Shown: piece after piece, positions 25,365 through 33,064 of the stretch
Layout of the letters: every line of letters starts with the position of its first letter
Numbering within the stretch: the stretch's first letter is position 1
From: an uncultured Clostridia bacterium
GTDB lineage: Bacteria; Bacillota; Clostridia; Oscillospirales; JAAYOS01
Length of the DNA stretch: 41,618 nt
Assembly (NCBI GenBank): GCA_944387575.1
Contig: CALXFK010000066.1
Span: 1-41,618, forward strand
Direction: 5' to 3'
Notes under the pieces: model-generated
Seen by the model: the letters and a program-made list of their open reading frames with translations, nothing else
What the model was told of the DNA's origin: nothing
Database searches by the model: none
Made by a program: the position numbers and the translations under genes

Positions 25365-27398
25365 TTATTCCTCGCCCTCGTCAAGGAGCTTAGCTTCCTC
25401 GATGACCTTCTGCTGGACGTTTGCCGGTGCCTCCTCGTAGCGCTCAAAATCGAGCACGAAGCTGCCGCGACCCTGCGTCATCGAGCGCAGATCGATGGCA
25501 TAGGTAGTCATTTCGGCCATCGGGACCTCTGCCTCGACTATCTGTTCACCGTGACCAGCCGGGTTCATGCCCATAACGCGACCACGTCGCTTGTTGAGGT
25601 CGCTGAGTATATCGCCCATGTTGGCATCCGGTATATAGACTTTCAGTGCACCTATCGGCTCCATGAGCACCGGATTTGCCTGCGGCAAACCGTTCTTGTA
25701 AGCAAGCGAAGCTGCGGTCTTGAACGCCATTTCGGACGAGTCGACGTCGTGGTATGAACCGTCGACCAGCGTTGCCTTGAGCCCGACCACCGGGTATCCG
25801 GCAAGGACACCGTGCTTTATGCACTCGCGCAGACCCTTCTCGACTGCGGGATGGAAGTTTTTCGGAACGCTGCCACCAAAGATATTGACTTCGAAAATGA
25901 GGTCGTCCTGTTCCATCTGGGGCTCGAACTCAACCCAGACGTCGCCGTACTGACCGTGACCACCGGACTGCTTCTTATGCTTGCCCTGAACCTTGACCTT
26001 TTTGCGGATCTTCTCACGGTAAGCGACACGCGGAGCCTCTATGGTAGTATCTGCGCCGAACTTGCTCTTGAGCTTGGAACGTAGAACATCTATATGGATA
26101 TCTCCCATTCCGCTAAGGACCATCTGCTTCGTCTCTGCATCCTGGGTGACGACAAAGGTCGGATCCTCCTCCGAAAGGCGGGTAAGACCAGACGCTATCT
26201 TTTCCTCGCCACCTTTTACGACCGGCAGTATTGCCATAGAATAGCACGGTCTCGGGAAGTCAATACCCTTGTACACAACGTCCATTCCGGCTTCACGCAG
26301 CGTGTCACCGGTCTTGGTGAAACCGAGCTTGGATACGGCACCGATATCGCCGCACACCACGCTGTCGACCTCGGTGTTCTTTTTACCCTTGACGGTATAG
26401 AGGTGACCGAGTTTCTCACTCTTTTCAGCGCGGGGATTTTCGAGAGTGAGATCTGCGGTGACAGTACCGCTCATGACCTTGAAGAACGAGAACTTTCCGT
26501 ACTGGTCGCTCACCGTCTTGAAAACAAGCAGCGCAGCCTTTCCGGAAGGATCAAGCTCGTCGGCGCCCTCAAGCGGCGACGGGGCAAATTCGGCAATACC
26601 GCGTATAAGGGTCTCGGTGCCAAGGCCGCTGACCGCAGAACCACAGAACACCGGAGCGAGAGAACCGCTCTTAACGCCGGCGCGAATACCGGACACAAAC
26701 TCCTGCTCGGTGAACTCCTCGCCGCCGAAGTACTTGTCCATGAGCTCCTCGTCGGTCTCTGCGACGTTCTCGGCAAGAGTGTTGTACATCTCCTCCACCT
26801 GAGCCTCACACTCGGCAGGAATAGGCATCTCAACAGTCTTGTTGCCGTCCATTTTATACGCCTTACGGCGAACGATATCTATTACGCCGACGATCTTCTC
26901 GTCCACTACCGCCGGAATGACCAGCGGAGCGGCAGACACGCCGAACACATCACGAATCTGGGCGTATGTGCGGAAGAAATCCGCATGTTCCTCGTCGAGC
27001 TTTCCGACGTAGAAGAACCTGGGCAGACCGCGGTCATTGAGTCTGCGGACCGCTTTTTCGGTTCCAACATCCACGCCGCCCTTCGCGCTCATGACAACGA
27101 GTCCGCAATCCGCGACGCGCATACCCTGAAGAACTTCGCCCTCAAAGTCGAAGTAACCGGGAGTGTCAATCACGTTGAGCTTGTACTCGCCGAACTCGAC
27201 CGGAACGGGGGTCGCCGAAATACTTATCTGGCGACGCACTTCCTCCGGGTCAAAGTCGCACACCGTAGTGCCATCGGCGACTCTGCCGAGACGGTCGGTG
27301 CCCTTAGTGAGATAAAGCATGCTCTCGACAAGACTTGTCTTGCCGTCTCCGCCATGTCCCATGACGCAGATATTCCTTATGTTTTCGCTCTTGGCCAT
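25365..27398 (-). CDS. EF-G-like translation GTPase paralogue (FusA2/EF-G2 type)
   Basis: A 677-residue protein with elongation-factor-G architecture. G1 is GHGGDGKT (residues 14-21), G3 is DTPGY (78-82) and G4 is VGKLDEEHAD. Domain II and the C-terminal domains IV/V (for example GLKATLVDGSYHDVDSSEMAFKTAAS, GHGEQIVEAEVPMAEMTTYAIDLRSMTQGRGSF) are intact. The G3 Tyr replaces the catalytic His of EF-G (DTPGH), a feature of the EF-G-like subfamily whose mycobacterial member lacked ribosome-stimulated GTPase activity. It is not the main fusA gene, being far from rpsL/rpsG-type neighbours. The promoter is at 27467-27495. Confidence 0.9.
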   Translation of the reverse strand: MAKSENIRNICVMGHGGDGKTSLVESMLYLTKGTDRLGRVADGTTVCDFDPEEVRRQISISATPVPVEFGEYKLNVIDTPGYFDFEGEVLQGMRVADCGLVVMSAKGGVDVGTEKAVRRLNDRGLPRFFYVGKLDEEHADFFRTYAQIRDVFGVSAAPLVIPAVVDEKIVGVIDIVRRKAYKMDGNKTVEMPIPAECEAQVEEMYNTLAENVAETDEELMDKYFGGEEFTEQEFVSGIRAGVKSGSLAPVFCGSAVSGLGTETLIRGIAEFAPSPLEGADELDPSGKAALLVFKTVSDQYGKFSFFKVMSGTVTADLTLENPRAEKSEKLGHLYTVKGKKNTEVDSVVCGDIGAVSKLGFTKTGDTLREAGMDVVYKGIDFPRPCYSMAILPVVKGGEEKIASGLTRLSEEDPTFVVTQDAETKQMVLSGMGDIHIDVLRSKLKSKFGADTTIEAPRVAYREKIRKKVKVQGKHKKQSGGHGQYGDVWVEFEPQMEQDDLIFEVNIFGGSVPKNFHPAVEKGLRECIKHGVLAGYPVVGLKATLVDGSYHDVDSSEMAFKTAASLAYKNGLPQANPVLMEPIGALKVYIPDANMGDILSDLNKRRGRVMGMNPAGHGEQIVEAEVPMAEMTTYAIDLRSMTQGRGSFVLDFERYEEAPANVQQKVIEEAKLLDEGEE

Positions 27399-27466
27399 TA
27401 TGTTTCCTCCCTGCTGAATATGTAAACCGGGCGGCTAAAACACACCCAAATTACAGCCTGAAAAGT

Positions 27467-27495
27467 ATTATACAACAAAACGCAAATACACACAA
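27467..27495 (-). promoter_or_regulatory. Promoter of the EF-G-like gene
   Basis: TTGTGT (minus strand, 27490-27495), a 17-base spacer and TATAAT (27467-27472), about 70 bases ahead of the start codon. This indicates independent transcription. Confidence 0.65.
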
Positions 27496-27532
27496 TAGGC
27501 TTTGTGCAAATTTTTATATAAACAGTAAAATT

Positions 27533-27559
27533 CCGCCTCCGGCGCAAAACCGGAGGCGG
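27533..27559 (-). terminator. Terminator of the UroD-like gene
   Basis: CCGCCTCCGG (27533-27542) pairs perfectly with CCGGAGGCGG (27550-27559); on the minus strand it is followed by AATTTTACTG. It lies about 20 bases after the stop codon. Confidence 0.75.
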
Positions 27560-27579
27560 TCACAGTTGTTGCTATTACA

Positions 27580-28668
27580 TTATTTGGCAAGCTTGTCGCG
27601 ACTAAGAGAGTAGATGTAGTCGCGCAGCAGCGCAGAATTCTTCGGGTTAGTGCGCCCGTATATGTTCACAAGCACGTTCTTGTCGCCATAGGTGTCCATA
27701 AACTCCTTGGCAGCCGCATAAACCGCGTCCTCGTCTCCCTCGGGTACGTCCACCTGGACACCGAATATGAACTTGTCACCGTACATATCGACGAGCTTCT
27801 TCTTGTCGTTCATCGGCTGACCGCGCCAGCAGTCGACACCAATCTCTATGAAGGCAGGGACATGAGGTTCTATAAATCCGCAGGAATGCAGCTCGAACAC
27901 TATGTCGTTCTCATGCGCGCAGTCCACAATTCGCTTAAGGTAAGGCAGGACCATCTCCTTGAGCGTGTCGGTGGAGAAGAAGGGTGCACGCTGGCTTCCC
28001 CAGTCGTCGTGGAACACCACCATATCCGGGTCGAAATACTTCTTAAAGCGGCGGATAAGCTCGCAGTAGAAGTCAGCAAGCTTGTCAAACAGGCGGTGGA
28101 CCGCCTCCTGCTCGTCCTCATCGATTAACGCGGTCGCAGCATTCTCAAAGTCCATAAACGAGATGAGACGCTCGAAAAGACCGGTGAACATCGTCATGGT
28201 CATCCAGCGATCCCTATTTTGAAGGATCTCCTTGTTCCTGTCGGCACAACCCTGCCAATCCAGCTTATCGAGATCCGGGAAGGTTATGTACTTCTCCCAC
28301 TCGCAGATGTCCGGCACCTTCGGCGAGCCCGGCTTGACCATCGAGCCGCCGGCCATCGGGATGTACTCCCACATGACTCCGAACCAGTCGGGACCACCGG
28401 CTTCGCTCACCGGAACATAATCGACCTCGCTTACAAACGCACGGGATATATTGTCCGGCACTATATTCGGATCAAACTTAAATGAATCGGTCGAAAGCGG
28501 AAACCACATGGGCTTCTCACCACGGAAAAATCTCCTGTAATTCTCACGGGGAGTTATCGGAGTGTTGTACTTGGGAGAAGCGGGCATCGCGTCTATCTGC
28601 GGGTATGTGCCAATATGCTTCAACTCATCGGCGTACTTTAATTCCATATTCAAATCCATACCTTTCAT
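27580..28668 (-). CDS. Uroporphyrinogen decarboxylase-family, methyltransferase-like protein
   Basis: A roughly 362-residue TIM-barrel protein of the UroD/MtaA-MtbA superfamily. The H-x-C metal pair is His261/Cys263 (FELHSCGFIEPHVP), as in corrinoid-dependent methyltransferases of the MtaA/MtbA type, while the N-terminal ENYRRFFRGEKPMWFP block is typical of clostridial UroD-like proteins. The usual third Cys near the C-terminus is absent (NIYGRTNP at the expected place). No haem-pathway gene or corrinoid protein is adjacent, so the substrate is unknown. The start is uncertain: ATGs at 28680, 28668, 28659 and 28647 are in frame; only starts downstream of the promoter at 28722-28750 are possible. 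Confidence 0.75.
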   Translation of the reverse strand: MKGMDLNMELKYADELKHIGTYPQIDAMPASPKYNTPITPRENYRRFFRGEKPMWFPLSTDSFKFDPNIVPDNISRAFVSEVDYVPVSEAGGPDWFGVMWEYIPMAGGSMVKPGSPKVPDICEWEKYITFPDLDKLDWQGCADRNKEILQNRDRWMTMTMFTGLFERLISFMDFENAATALIDEDEQEAVHRLFDKLADFYCELIRRFKKYFDPDMVVFHDDWGSQRAPFFSTDTLKEMVLPYLKRIVDCAHENDIVFELHSCGFIEPHVPAFIEIGVDCWRGQPMNDKKKLVDMYGDKFIFGVQVDVPEGDEDAVYAAAKEFMDTYGDKNVLVNIYGRTNPKNSALLRDYIYSLSRDKLAK

Positions 28669-28721
28669 TTTTTCGTGCATTTGCAGTTCATCTGACAATT
28701 TATGCAAACTGTACGTCAATC

Positions 28722-28750
28722 ATTATACATCATTGTCTCAAAATACGCAA
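28722..28750 (-). promoter_or_regulatory. Promoter of the UroD-like gene
   Basis: TTGCGT (minus strand, 28745-28750), a 17-base spacer and TATAAT (28722-28727). The predicted start point near 28714 rules out the upstream-most possible start codon and shows that the gene is not simply read from the NSS gene before it. Confidence 0.65.
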
Positions 28751-28791
28751 GTACAAAAGACCCATTTTTATAAAACATGCACATTGAACGT

Positions 28792-30156
28792 TCATCTGCC
28801 AATCATTGACAAGACGAGCACCGCCATTATAATGACCGGCAAGACAAATGTCATGTACCCTCTCATCCACCCTGCGAGTTTTGGACCGCCTCCGCTGTTG
28901 ACCTCGGCGAAATATTTCTTCCAGCCCCATCCGTATCTGGTAGTACAGAATAACACGTATATTATGCTTCCTACCGGAAGCAGCAGCTTTGCCACCAGGA
29001 AATCCTCGAAGTCCATAATACTCATCCCGAACAGTGACACATTTTCAAGGAGATTGTTTGAAAAGACGCTGGGCAGTGACAGTACGCAGAGGAGGACCGT
29101 ATTGATCGCCGCGACCGCGGGACGCTTCAGGCGGGTAGTGTCCAACCAGAAGCTCATAATATTTTCGAAAACCGCTATCACAGTGGACACCGCCGCAAAG
29201 ACGAGCAACAAGAAGAATACACAACCCACTAGTCTGCCTCCCGGCATATTGTTGAATATTCCAGCGAGATTGGTAAATAGGAAGGACGCCCCGACGTCTG
29301 TGTCCGCATCCACCCCGCCCGCAAACGTAAAACTCGCAGGGAAAATTATAAAACCGCTCATCAGAGCAACAAACGTGTCAAGCCCCACTATCGTCAACGA
29401 CTCGCCGAGCAGTCCGCGTTCCTTTCCAATATAGCTACCGAATACCGCAATCGATCCCATCCCCAGACTCAGTGTAAAGAACGCCTGCCCCATTGCCGCC
29501 GAGATGACCGGAAGTATGCCATCCACGCTATCCCCATCCGGCAGGAGGTAAAACTTCAATCCCTCCCTCGCCCCATCGAGCGTACAGCAGTAAATCGCAA
29601 GAGCGAGCATAATTGCGAACAGCAGCAACATCATTACCTTTGTCACCTTTTCGACGCCCTGCTGCAGTCCCACCGCGCACACGGCAAAACACGCCGCTAT
29701 TATCCCCACCACGGTCACCGCCTGGATCCCTGCGGCGGAAACCATATCGGAAAACACCCTCTCAAGGTCGACCGGCGTTTGCAGTTCAACTATTCCGCCG
29801 CCGAGGTACTTGAAAAAATAAATGACCATCCATGCCGTGATGGTCGTGTAGCACATTATAAGTATATAGTTTCCTGCAATTCCAAAGTACTTCCAAATGT
29901 GCCATCTCTGTCCCTTGCACTCGAGCCGGTCAAACGATGCAGCGATGCTCCTTCTGCTTGCACGTCCCACCGCAAGCTCCGCAGTCATCACCGGTATGCC
30001 CAGTACCAGCAGAAACAGGATATACACCATTACAAATACCGCGCCACCTGACAGTCCCGCTATTATCGGGAATCGGTACACGTTCCCTATCCCGATAGCG
30101 CAGCCCGCCGATATCAGCAGGAACCCGAGCCGCGATTTAAACTTTTCTCTCTCCAT
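28792..30156 (-). CDS. Sodium-dependent neurotransmitter/amino-acid symporter family (NSS/SNF) transporter
   Basis: A 454-residue LeuT-fold protein with about 11-12 membrane segments. It starts MEREKFKSRLGFLLISAGCAIGIGNVYRFPIIAG; this segment holds the unwound TM1 motif that binds Na+ and substrate. The usual GNVWRFP has Tyr for Trp here. A GxGSxxxFGSYIG-like segment (GMGSIAVFGSYIG) matches TM6. The likely substrate is a neutral or aromatic amino acid or a similar small solute, but it is not determined. A start at 30156 has GGAG eight bases upstream; an ATG at 30183 overlaps the stop of the Cys-rich peptide gene as ATGA, allowing coupling. It is downstream of feoA-feoB-Cys-rich peptide. Confidence 0.9.
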   Translation of the reverse strand: MEREKFKSRLGFLLISAGCAIGIGNVYRFPIIAGLSGGAVFVMVYILFLLVLGIPVMTAELAVGRASRRSIAASFDRLECKGQRWHIWKYFGIAGNYILIMCYTTITAWMVIYFFKYLGGGIVELQTPVDLERVFSDMVSAAGIQAVTVVGIIAACFAVCAVGLQQGVEKVTKVMMLLLFAIMLALAIYCCTLDGAREGLKFYLLPDGDSVDGILPVISAAMGQAFFTLSLGMGSIAVFGSYIGKERGLLGESLTIVGLDTFVALMSGFIIFPASFTFAGGVDADTDVGASFLFTNLAGIFNNMPGGRLVGCVFFLLLVFAAVSTVIAVFENIMSFWLDTTRLKRPAVAAINTVLLCVLSLPSVFSNNLLENVSLFGMSIMDFEDFLVAKLLLPVGSIIYVLFCTTRYGWGWKKYFAEVNSGGGPKLAGWMRGYMTFVLPVIIMAVLVLSMIGR

Positions 30157-30179
30157 CTCACTGTCTCCGTCCGAAAACC

Positions 30180-30335
30180 TCATTTTCGCTTTCGTCGCCC
30201 CCTGCGACATCCTGCGCACTTCCCACAGCTTCCGCAGTCCCCGCCGCATGTTCCGCCACCGCGCCATATCCAGATAGCCGCCGCAATAGCTGCGGCGGCT
30301 ATCAGTGCTATTATTGCCCAGTCTGCCGTATGCAT
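30180..30335 (-). CDS. FeoB-associated cysteine-rich membrane peptide
   Basis: A 51-residue peptide, too short for many gene finders. The N-terminus has one membrane segment (ADWAIIALIAAAAIAAAIWIW), followed by a short Cys-rich tail with five cysteines (TCGGDCGSCGKCAGCRRGRRKRK). This architecture matches the small FeoB-associated Cys-rich membrane proteins of Firmicutes (virus-attachment p12-like family). It starts five bases after the feoB stop, with GGTGAGAG as ribosome binding site, and its TGA overlaps an ATG of the NSS frame. It may bind Fe(II) or help FeoB, but no function is proven. Confidence 0.88.
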   Translation of the reverse strand: MHTADWAIIALIAAAAIAAAIWIWRGGGTCGGDCGSCGKCAGCRRGRRKRK

Positions 30336-30339
30336 ACTC

Positions 30340-32352
30340 TCACCCGACCAGCAGTACCGCTATTGAGTGTACCGCCAGCGCCACGACCCATGCGACCGCG
30401 CACTGGAGCAGGACGACACCGACCGTAGCAGCCCTGCTGCGGAGTTCCTGCCGGATCGTCGCGACCGCGGCGATGCAGGGTGTGTACAACAGCGAAAATA
30501 CAAGGTAACTCGCCGCCGAGACGGTGGTGAACACGCCACCGAGCGCCGTGGCAAGCTCCGCAGTGTTCGTGCCGAGCAGAACCGTAAGAGTGCTTACCAC
30601 CGCCTCCTTTGCGGTAAAACCGGATATCAGCGCAGTCGTGGCGCGCCAGTCTCCAAACCCGAGCGGCGCAAAAATCGGCGCGATCGCACGTCCCACCGAC
30701 GCAAGGAGACTATTCGACGAGTCTGTGACCACGTTGAAGCGCGCGTCAAACGTCTGCATAAACCAGATTATTATTGCACCAATAAATATAATGGTAAACG
30801 CGCGCTGGATGAAGTCCTTTGCCTTGTCCCACAGCAGATGAAAGACCGTCCTTGCCGACGGCATACGGTAGTTCGGGAGCTCCATGACAAACGGCACCGG
30901 TTGACCTCTGAACAGCGTCCGCTTCATTATCATCGCCATCAGTATTCCGACCACGATGCCAAGAACGTATAGGGCTATCATCACAAGCGCCGCATACTTC
31001 GGAAAAAACGCCGCGCTGAACACCGCGTATATCGGTATCTTCGCCGAGCAGCTCATATACGGGGTGAGCAGTATGGTCATACGCCTGTCACGGTCACTTG
31101 CCAGGGTGCGCGTCGCCATTATTGCAGGCACAGAACAGCCGAATCCCACCAGCATTGGTACAAAACTGCGCCCTGAGAGTCCCAACTTTCGGAGCGGTCT
31201 ATCCATAACGAACGCGATACGCGCCATATAGCCCGTGTCCTCAAGGATCGAAAGGAAGAAGAATAGCGTGACGATGATGGGAAGGAAGGACAGCACGCTT
31301 CCGACACCCGCAAATATTCCGTCTATCACAAGGCTGTGCACAACCGGGTTTATTCCGTACTCTGTCAGCGCAGACGACACGACACCGCTGAGCGCATCTA
31401 TACCCGTCGCAAGCATGTTGCTGAGTGTCTCGCCTATCACGTTGAACGTCAAATAGAACACGAGCAGCAGCACCACAAAGAACATCGGCAGCGCAGTATA
31501 TTTCCCGGTAAGCACGCGGTCTATCTTCACGCTTCGCATGTGTTCGTGAGACTCATGACCTTTCACCACCGAGTCGGCTGCGACCTTTTCAATAAAGGTA
31601 TAGCGCATATCTGCAAGAGCCGCGTTCCGATCGAGCCCGCTCTCCTGCTCCATCTCAACGACACAGTGCTCTATAAGCTCGAGCTCGTTCTGGTCGAGTC
31701 CCAGCTTCTCTACTATGTCCGAGTCCCCCTCTATCATCTTCACGACACAGAAGCGCGGCGGTAGACCCAGCTTCTCCGCATGGTCTTCTATAACGTGCGA
31801 GACCGCATGTATGCAGCGGTGTACCGGCGTGCTGCTACTGCAAAAGTCATACACCGTTGGGAGGGTCCGGCTCTTGGCGATCTCCACCGCCTTAGCAGCA
31901 AGCTCGCTTACGCCCTCCCCCTTTGCGGCGGATATCGGAATGACCGGGATACCGAGTTCCTTACTCATCCTATGTACATCGACCGTGCCGCCGTTTGCAC
32001 GCACCTCGTCCATCATGTTCAACGCAAGCACCATTGGTATGCGCAGTTCAAGAAGCTGAAGGGTGAGGTAGAGGTTTCGCTCTATGTTTGTGGCATCCAC
32101 TATATTGATTATTCCGTTGGGGTGTCCGTCAAGAATAAAGTCGCGGGTAACTATCTCTTCCTGCGTATACGGGCGAATCGAATATATTCCTGGCAGGTCC
32201 ACGACTTCACAGTCCTTAAAACCGCGCATCGTGCCCGCCTTCTGGTCCACCGTGACCCCCGGGAAATTCCCCACATGCTGATTCGACCCTGTCAGGGCGT
32301 TGAAAAGAGTAGTTTTTCCGCAGTTCTGATTTCCAGCAAGCGCAAAAATCAT
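30340..32352 (-). CDS. feoB: Ferrous iron transporter FeoB
   Basis: A 670-residue GTPase-linked Fe(II) uptake channel. The cytosolic G domain has G1 GNQNCGKTTLFN, a switch region with GNFPGVTVDQK, G3 DLPGIYSI and G4 NMMD. The transmembrane part carries the Gate/core repeats, including YMARIAFVMDRPLRKLGLSGRSFVPMLVGFGCSVPAI and the C-terminal TGFTAKEAVVSTL-type segment. The length is typical. It overlaps feoA by four bases and is followed by the Cys-rich peptide. Confidence 0.97.
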   Translation of the reverse strand: MIFALAGNQNCGKTTLFNALTGSNQHVGNFPGVTVDQKAGTMRGFKDCEVVDLPGIYSIRPYTQEEIVTRDFILDGHPNGIINIVDATNIERNLYLTLQLLELRIPMVLALNMMDEVRANGGTVDVHRMSKELGIPVIPISAAKGEGVSELAAKAVEIAKSRTLPTVYDFCSSSTPVHRCIHAVSHVIEDHAEKLGLPPRFCVVKMIEGDSDIVEKLGLDQNELELIEHCVVEMEQESGLDRNAALADMRYTFIEKVAADSVVKGHESHEHMRSVKIDRVLTGKYTALPMFFVVLLLVFYLTFNVIGETLSNMLATGIDALSGVVSSALTEYGINPVVHSLVIDGIFAGVGSVLSFLPIIVTLFFFLSILEDTGYMARIAFVMDRPLRKLGLSGRSFVPMLVGFGCSVPAIMATRTLASDRDRRMTILLTPYMSCSAKIPIYAVFSAAFFPKYAALVMIALYVLGIVVGILMAMIMKRTLFRGQPVPFVMELPNYRMPSARTVFHLLWDKAKDFIQRAFTIIFIGAIIIWFMQTFDARFNVVTDSSNSLLASVGRAIAPIFAPLGFGDWRATTALISGFTAKEAVVSTLTVLLGTNTAELATALGGVFTTVSAASYLVFSLLYTPCIAAVATIRQELRSRAATVGVVLLQCAVAWVVALAVHSIAVLLVG

Positions 32353-32585
32353 GCCTTTTCACCGTCCCACTCTATTTCAATATTTGCGGCATCCTCCATA
32401 CGTAAGGTGAGCTCATATCCACGCACATGTATCTCCATCGGGTCTCCCATCGGCGCGATCTTTCTCACGGTGACCTGGGTTCGCGGGATCAGACCCATAT
32501 CAAGCAGCCGAAGCCGCAGAGCGCCTTCACCACCCACTGCACTTATCGTCCCAGTCTGACCTACCGGCAATTTATCAAGCGTCAT
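32349..32585 (-). CDS. feoA: Ferrous iron transport protein FeoA
   Basis: A 78-residue SH3-like accessory protein of FeoB. The family pattern is clear: MTLDKLPVGQTGTISAVGGEGALRLRLLDMGLIPRTQVTVRKIAPMGDPMEIHVRGYELTLR. The start at 32585 has GGAGGG eight bases upstream; a longer upstream frame lacks such a site. It overlaps feoB as ATGA, so translation is coupled. The promoter and a DtxR-like operator lie just upstream. Confidence 0.95.
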   Translation of the reverse strand: MTLDKLPVGQTGTISAVGGEGALRLRLLDMGLIPRTQVTVRKIAPMGDPMEIHVRGYELTLRMEDAANIEIEWDGEKA

Positions 32586-32630
32586 TTTAACACCCTCCAA
32601 CCTTCTCCTGCATCCGCCTGAAGTACAGTT

Positions 32631-32649
32631 CATAGTTAGCTTTACCTAA
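32631..32649 (-). promoter_or_regulatory. Putative DtxR/IdeR-type iron-responsive operator of the feo operon
   Basis: On the minus strand the 19-base site reads TTAGGTAAAGCTAACTATG, close to the DtxR/IdeR consensus TTAGGTTAGCCTAACCTAA (12-13 of 19 positions by eye, with an intact TTAGGT half). It lies just downstream of the predicted transcription start, a suitable position for repression by an iron-loaded DtxR-family regulator. Confidence 0.6.
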
Positions 32650-32661
32650 TTGTCGACTATA

Positions 32662-32690
32662 AGTGTATTATCTGAACCAGGCTTTGTCAA
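32662..32690 (-). promoter_or_regulatory. Promoter of the feoAB operon
   Basis: Minus strand TTGACA (32685-32690), a 17-base spacer and TACACT (32662-32667), about 80 bases ahead of feoA, with the operator at roughly +6 to +24. Confidence 0.7.
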
Positions 32691-33064
32691 TAGCTCCGGC
32701 GCAGCTTTTATATGAATATCGTAAAGTATTTTTGAAGTATTTTTGAGCTGATGCTCGCGGAACATTTCACTTGAAAACTCAAAGCCATTTTCACAGACAA
32801 GGTGCGGGACCCTCCCGGTTTCCCAGCCCGCGCTCCCGCCGCGCAGCCGCGTGAGTTTCCATTTCTCAACAGCCACATTATATCACGTTTTTGTTGTTTT
32901 TCGTACACGCATATGTTAATCTATCCGTGTCACCCGGTGTCATCCGCGCTCTGCGCATTTTAAGGTATCATATCACTGTTTACTGCCCGCCAGTATTTCT
33001 CAGCGCTTATCTATATTCTTATCTATATTAATAATAAAAATATAATGGAATAGCGAGGTGTACT
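32691..33064. other. Intergenic region between feo promoter and ZIP gene
   Basis: About 375 bases without a convincing gene. Two overlapping leftward frames (32646-32876 and 32708-32908) contain protein-like segments but have no ribosome binding site, and one runs across the feo promoter; they may be a decayed remnant or chance. Toward the ZIP gene lies a tandem repeat at 33006-33029 and a TATAAT at 33041-33046. Confidence 0.4.
33006..33029 (+). repeat. Tandem 12-base direct repeat upstream of the ZIP gene
   Basis: Two exact, abutting copies of CTTATCTATATT. The repeat is immediately upstream of a TATAAT (33041-33046) that could be the -10 of the ZIP promoter, so it may be a regulator-binding site or simply slippage in AT-rich DNA. 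Confidence 0.7.

Noticed and set aside
26094-27425. A 443-codon rightward frame opposite the EF-G-like gene
   Set aside because: It is an antisense shadow of a conserved gene, lacking recognisable motifs. The same holds for the 431-codon frame at 23511-24806 opposite the sugar ATPase.
28785-28794. Palindrome TGAACGTTCA at the end of the NSS gene
   Set aside because: A 10-base palindrome overlapping the stop codon has no positional logic as an operator and may be chance.
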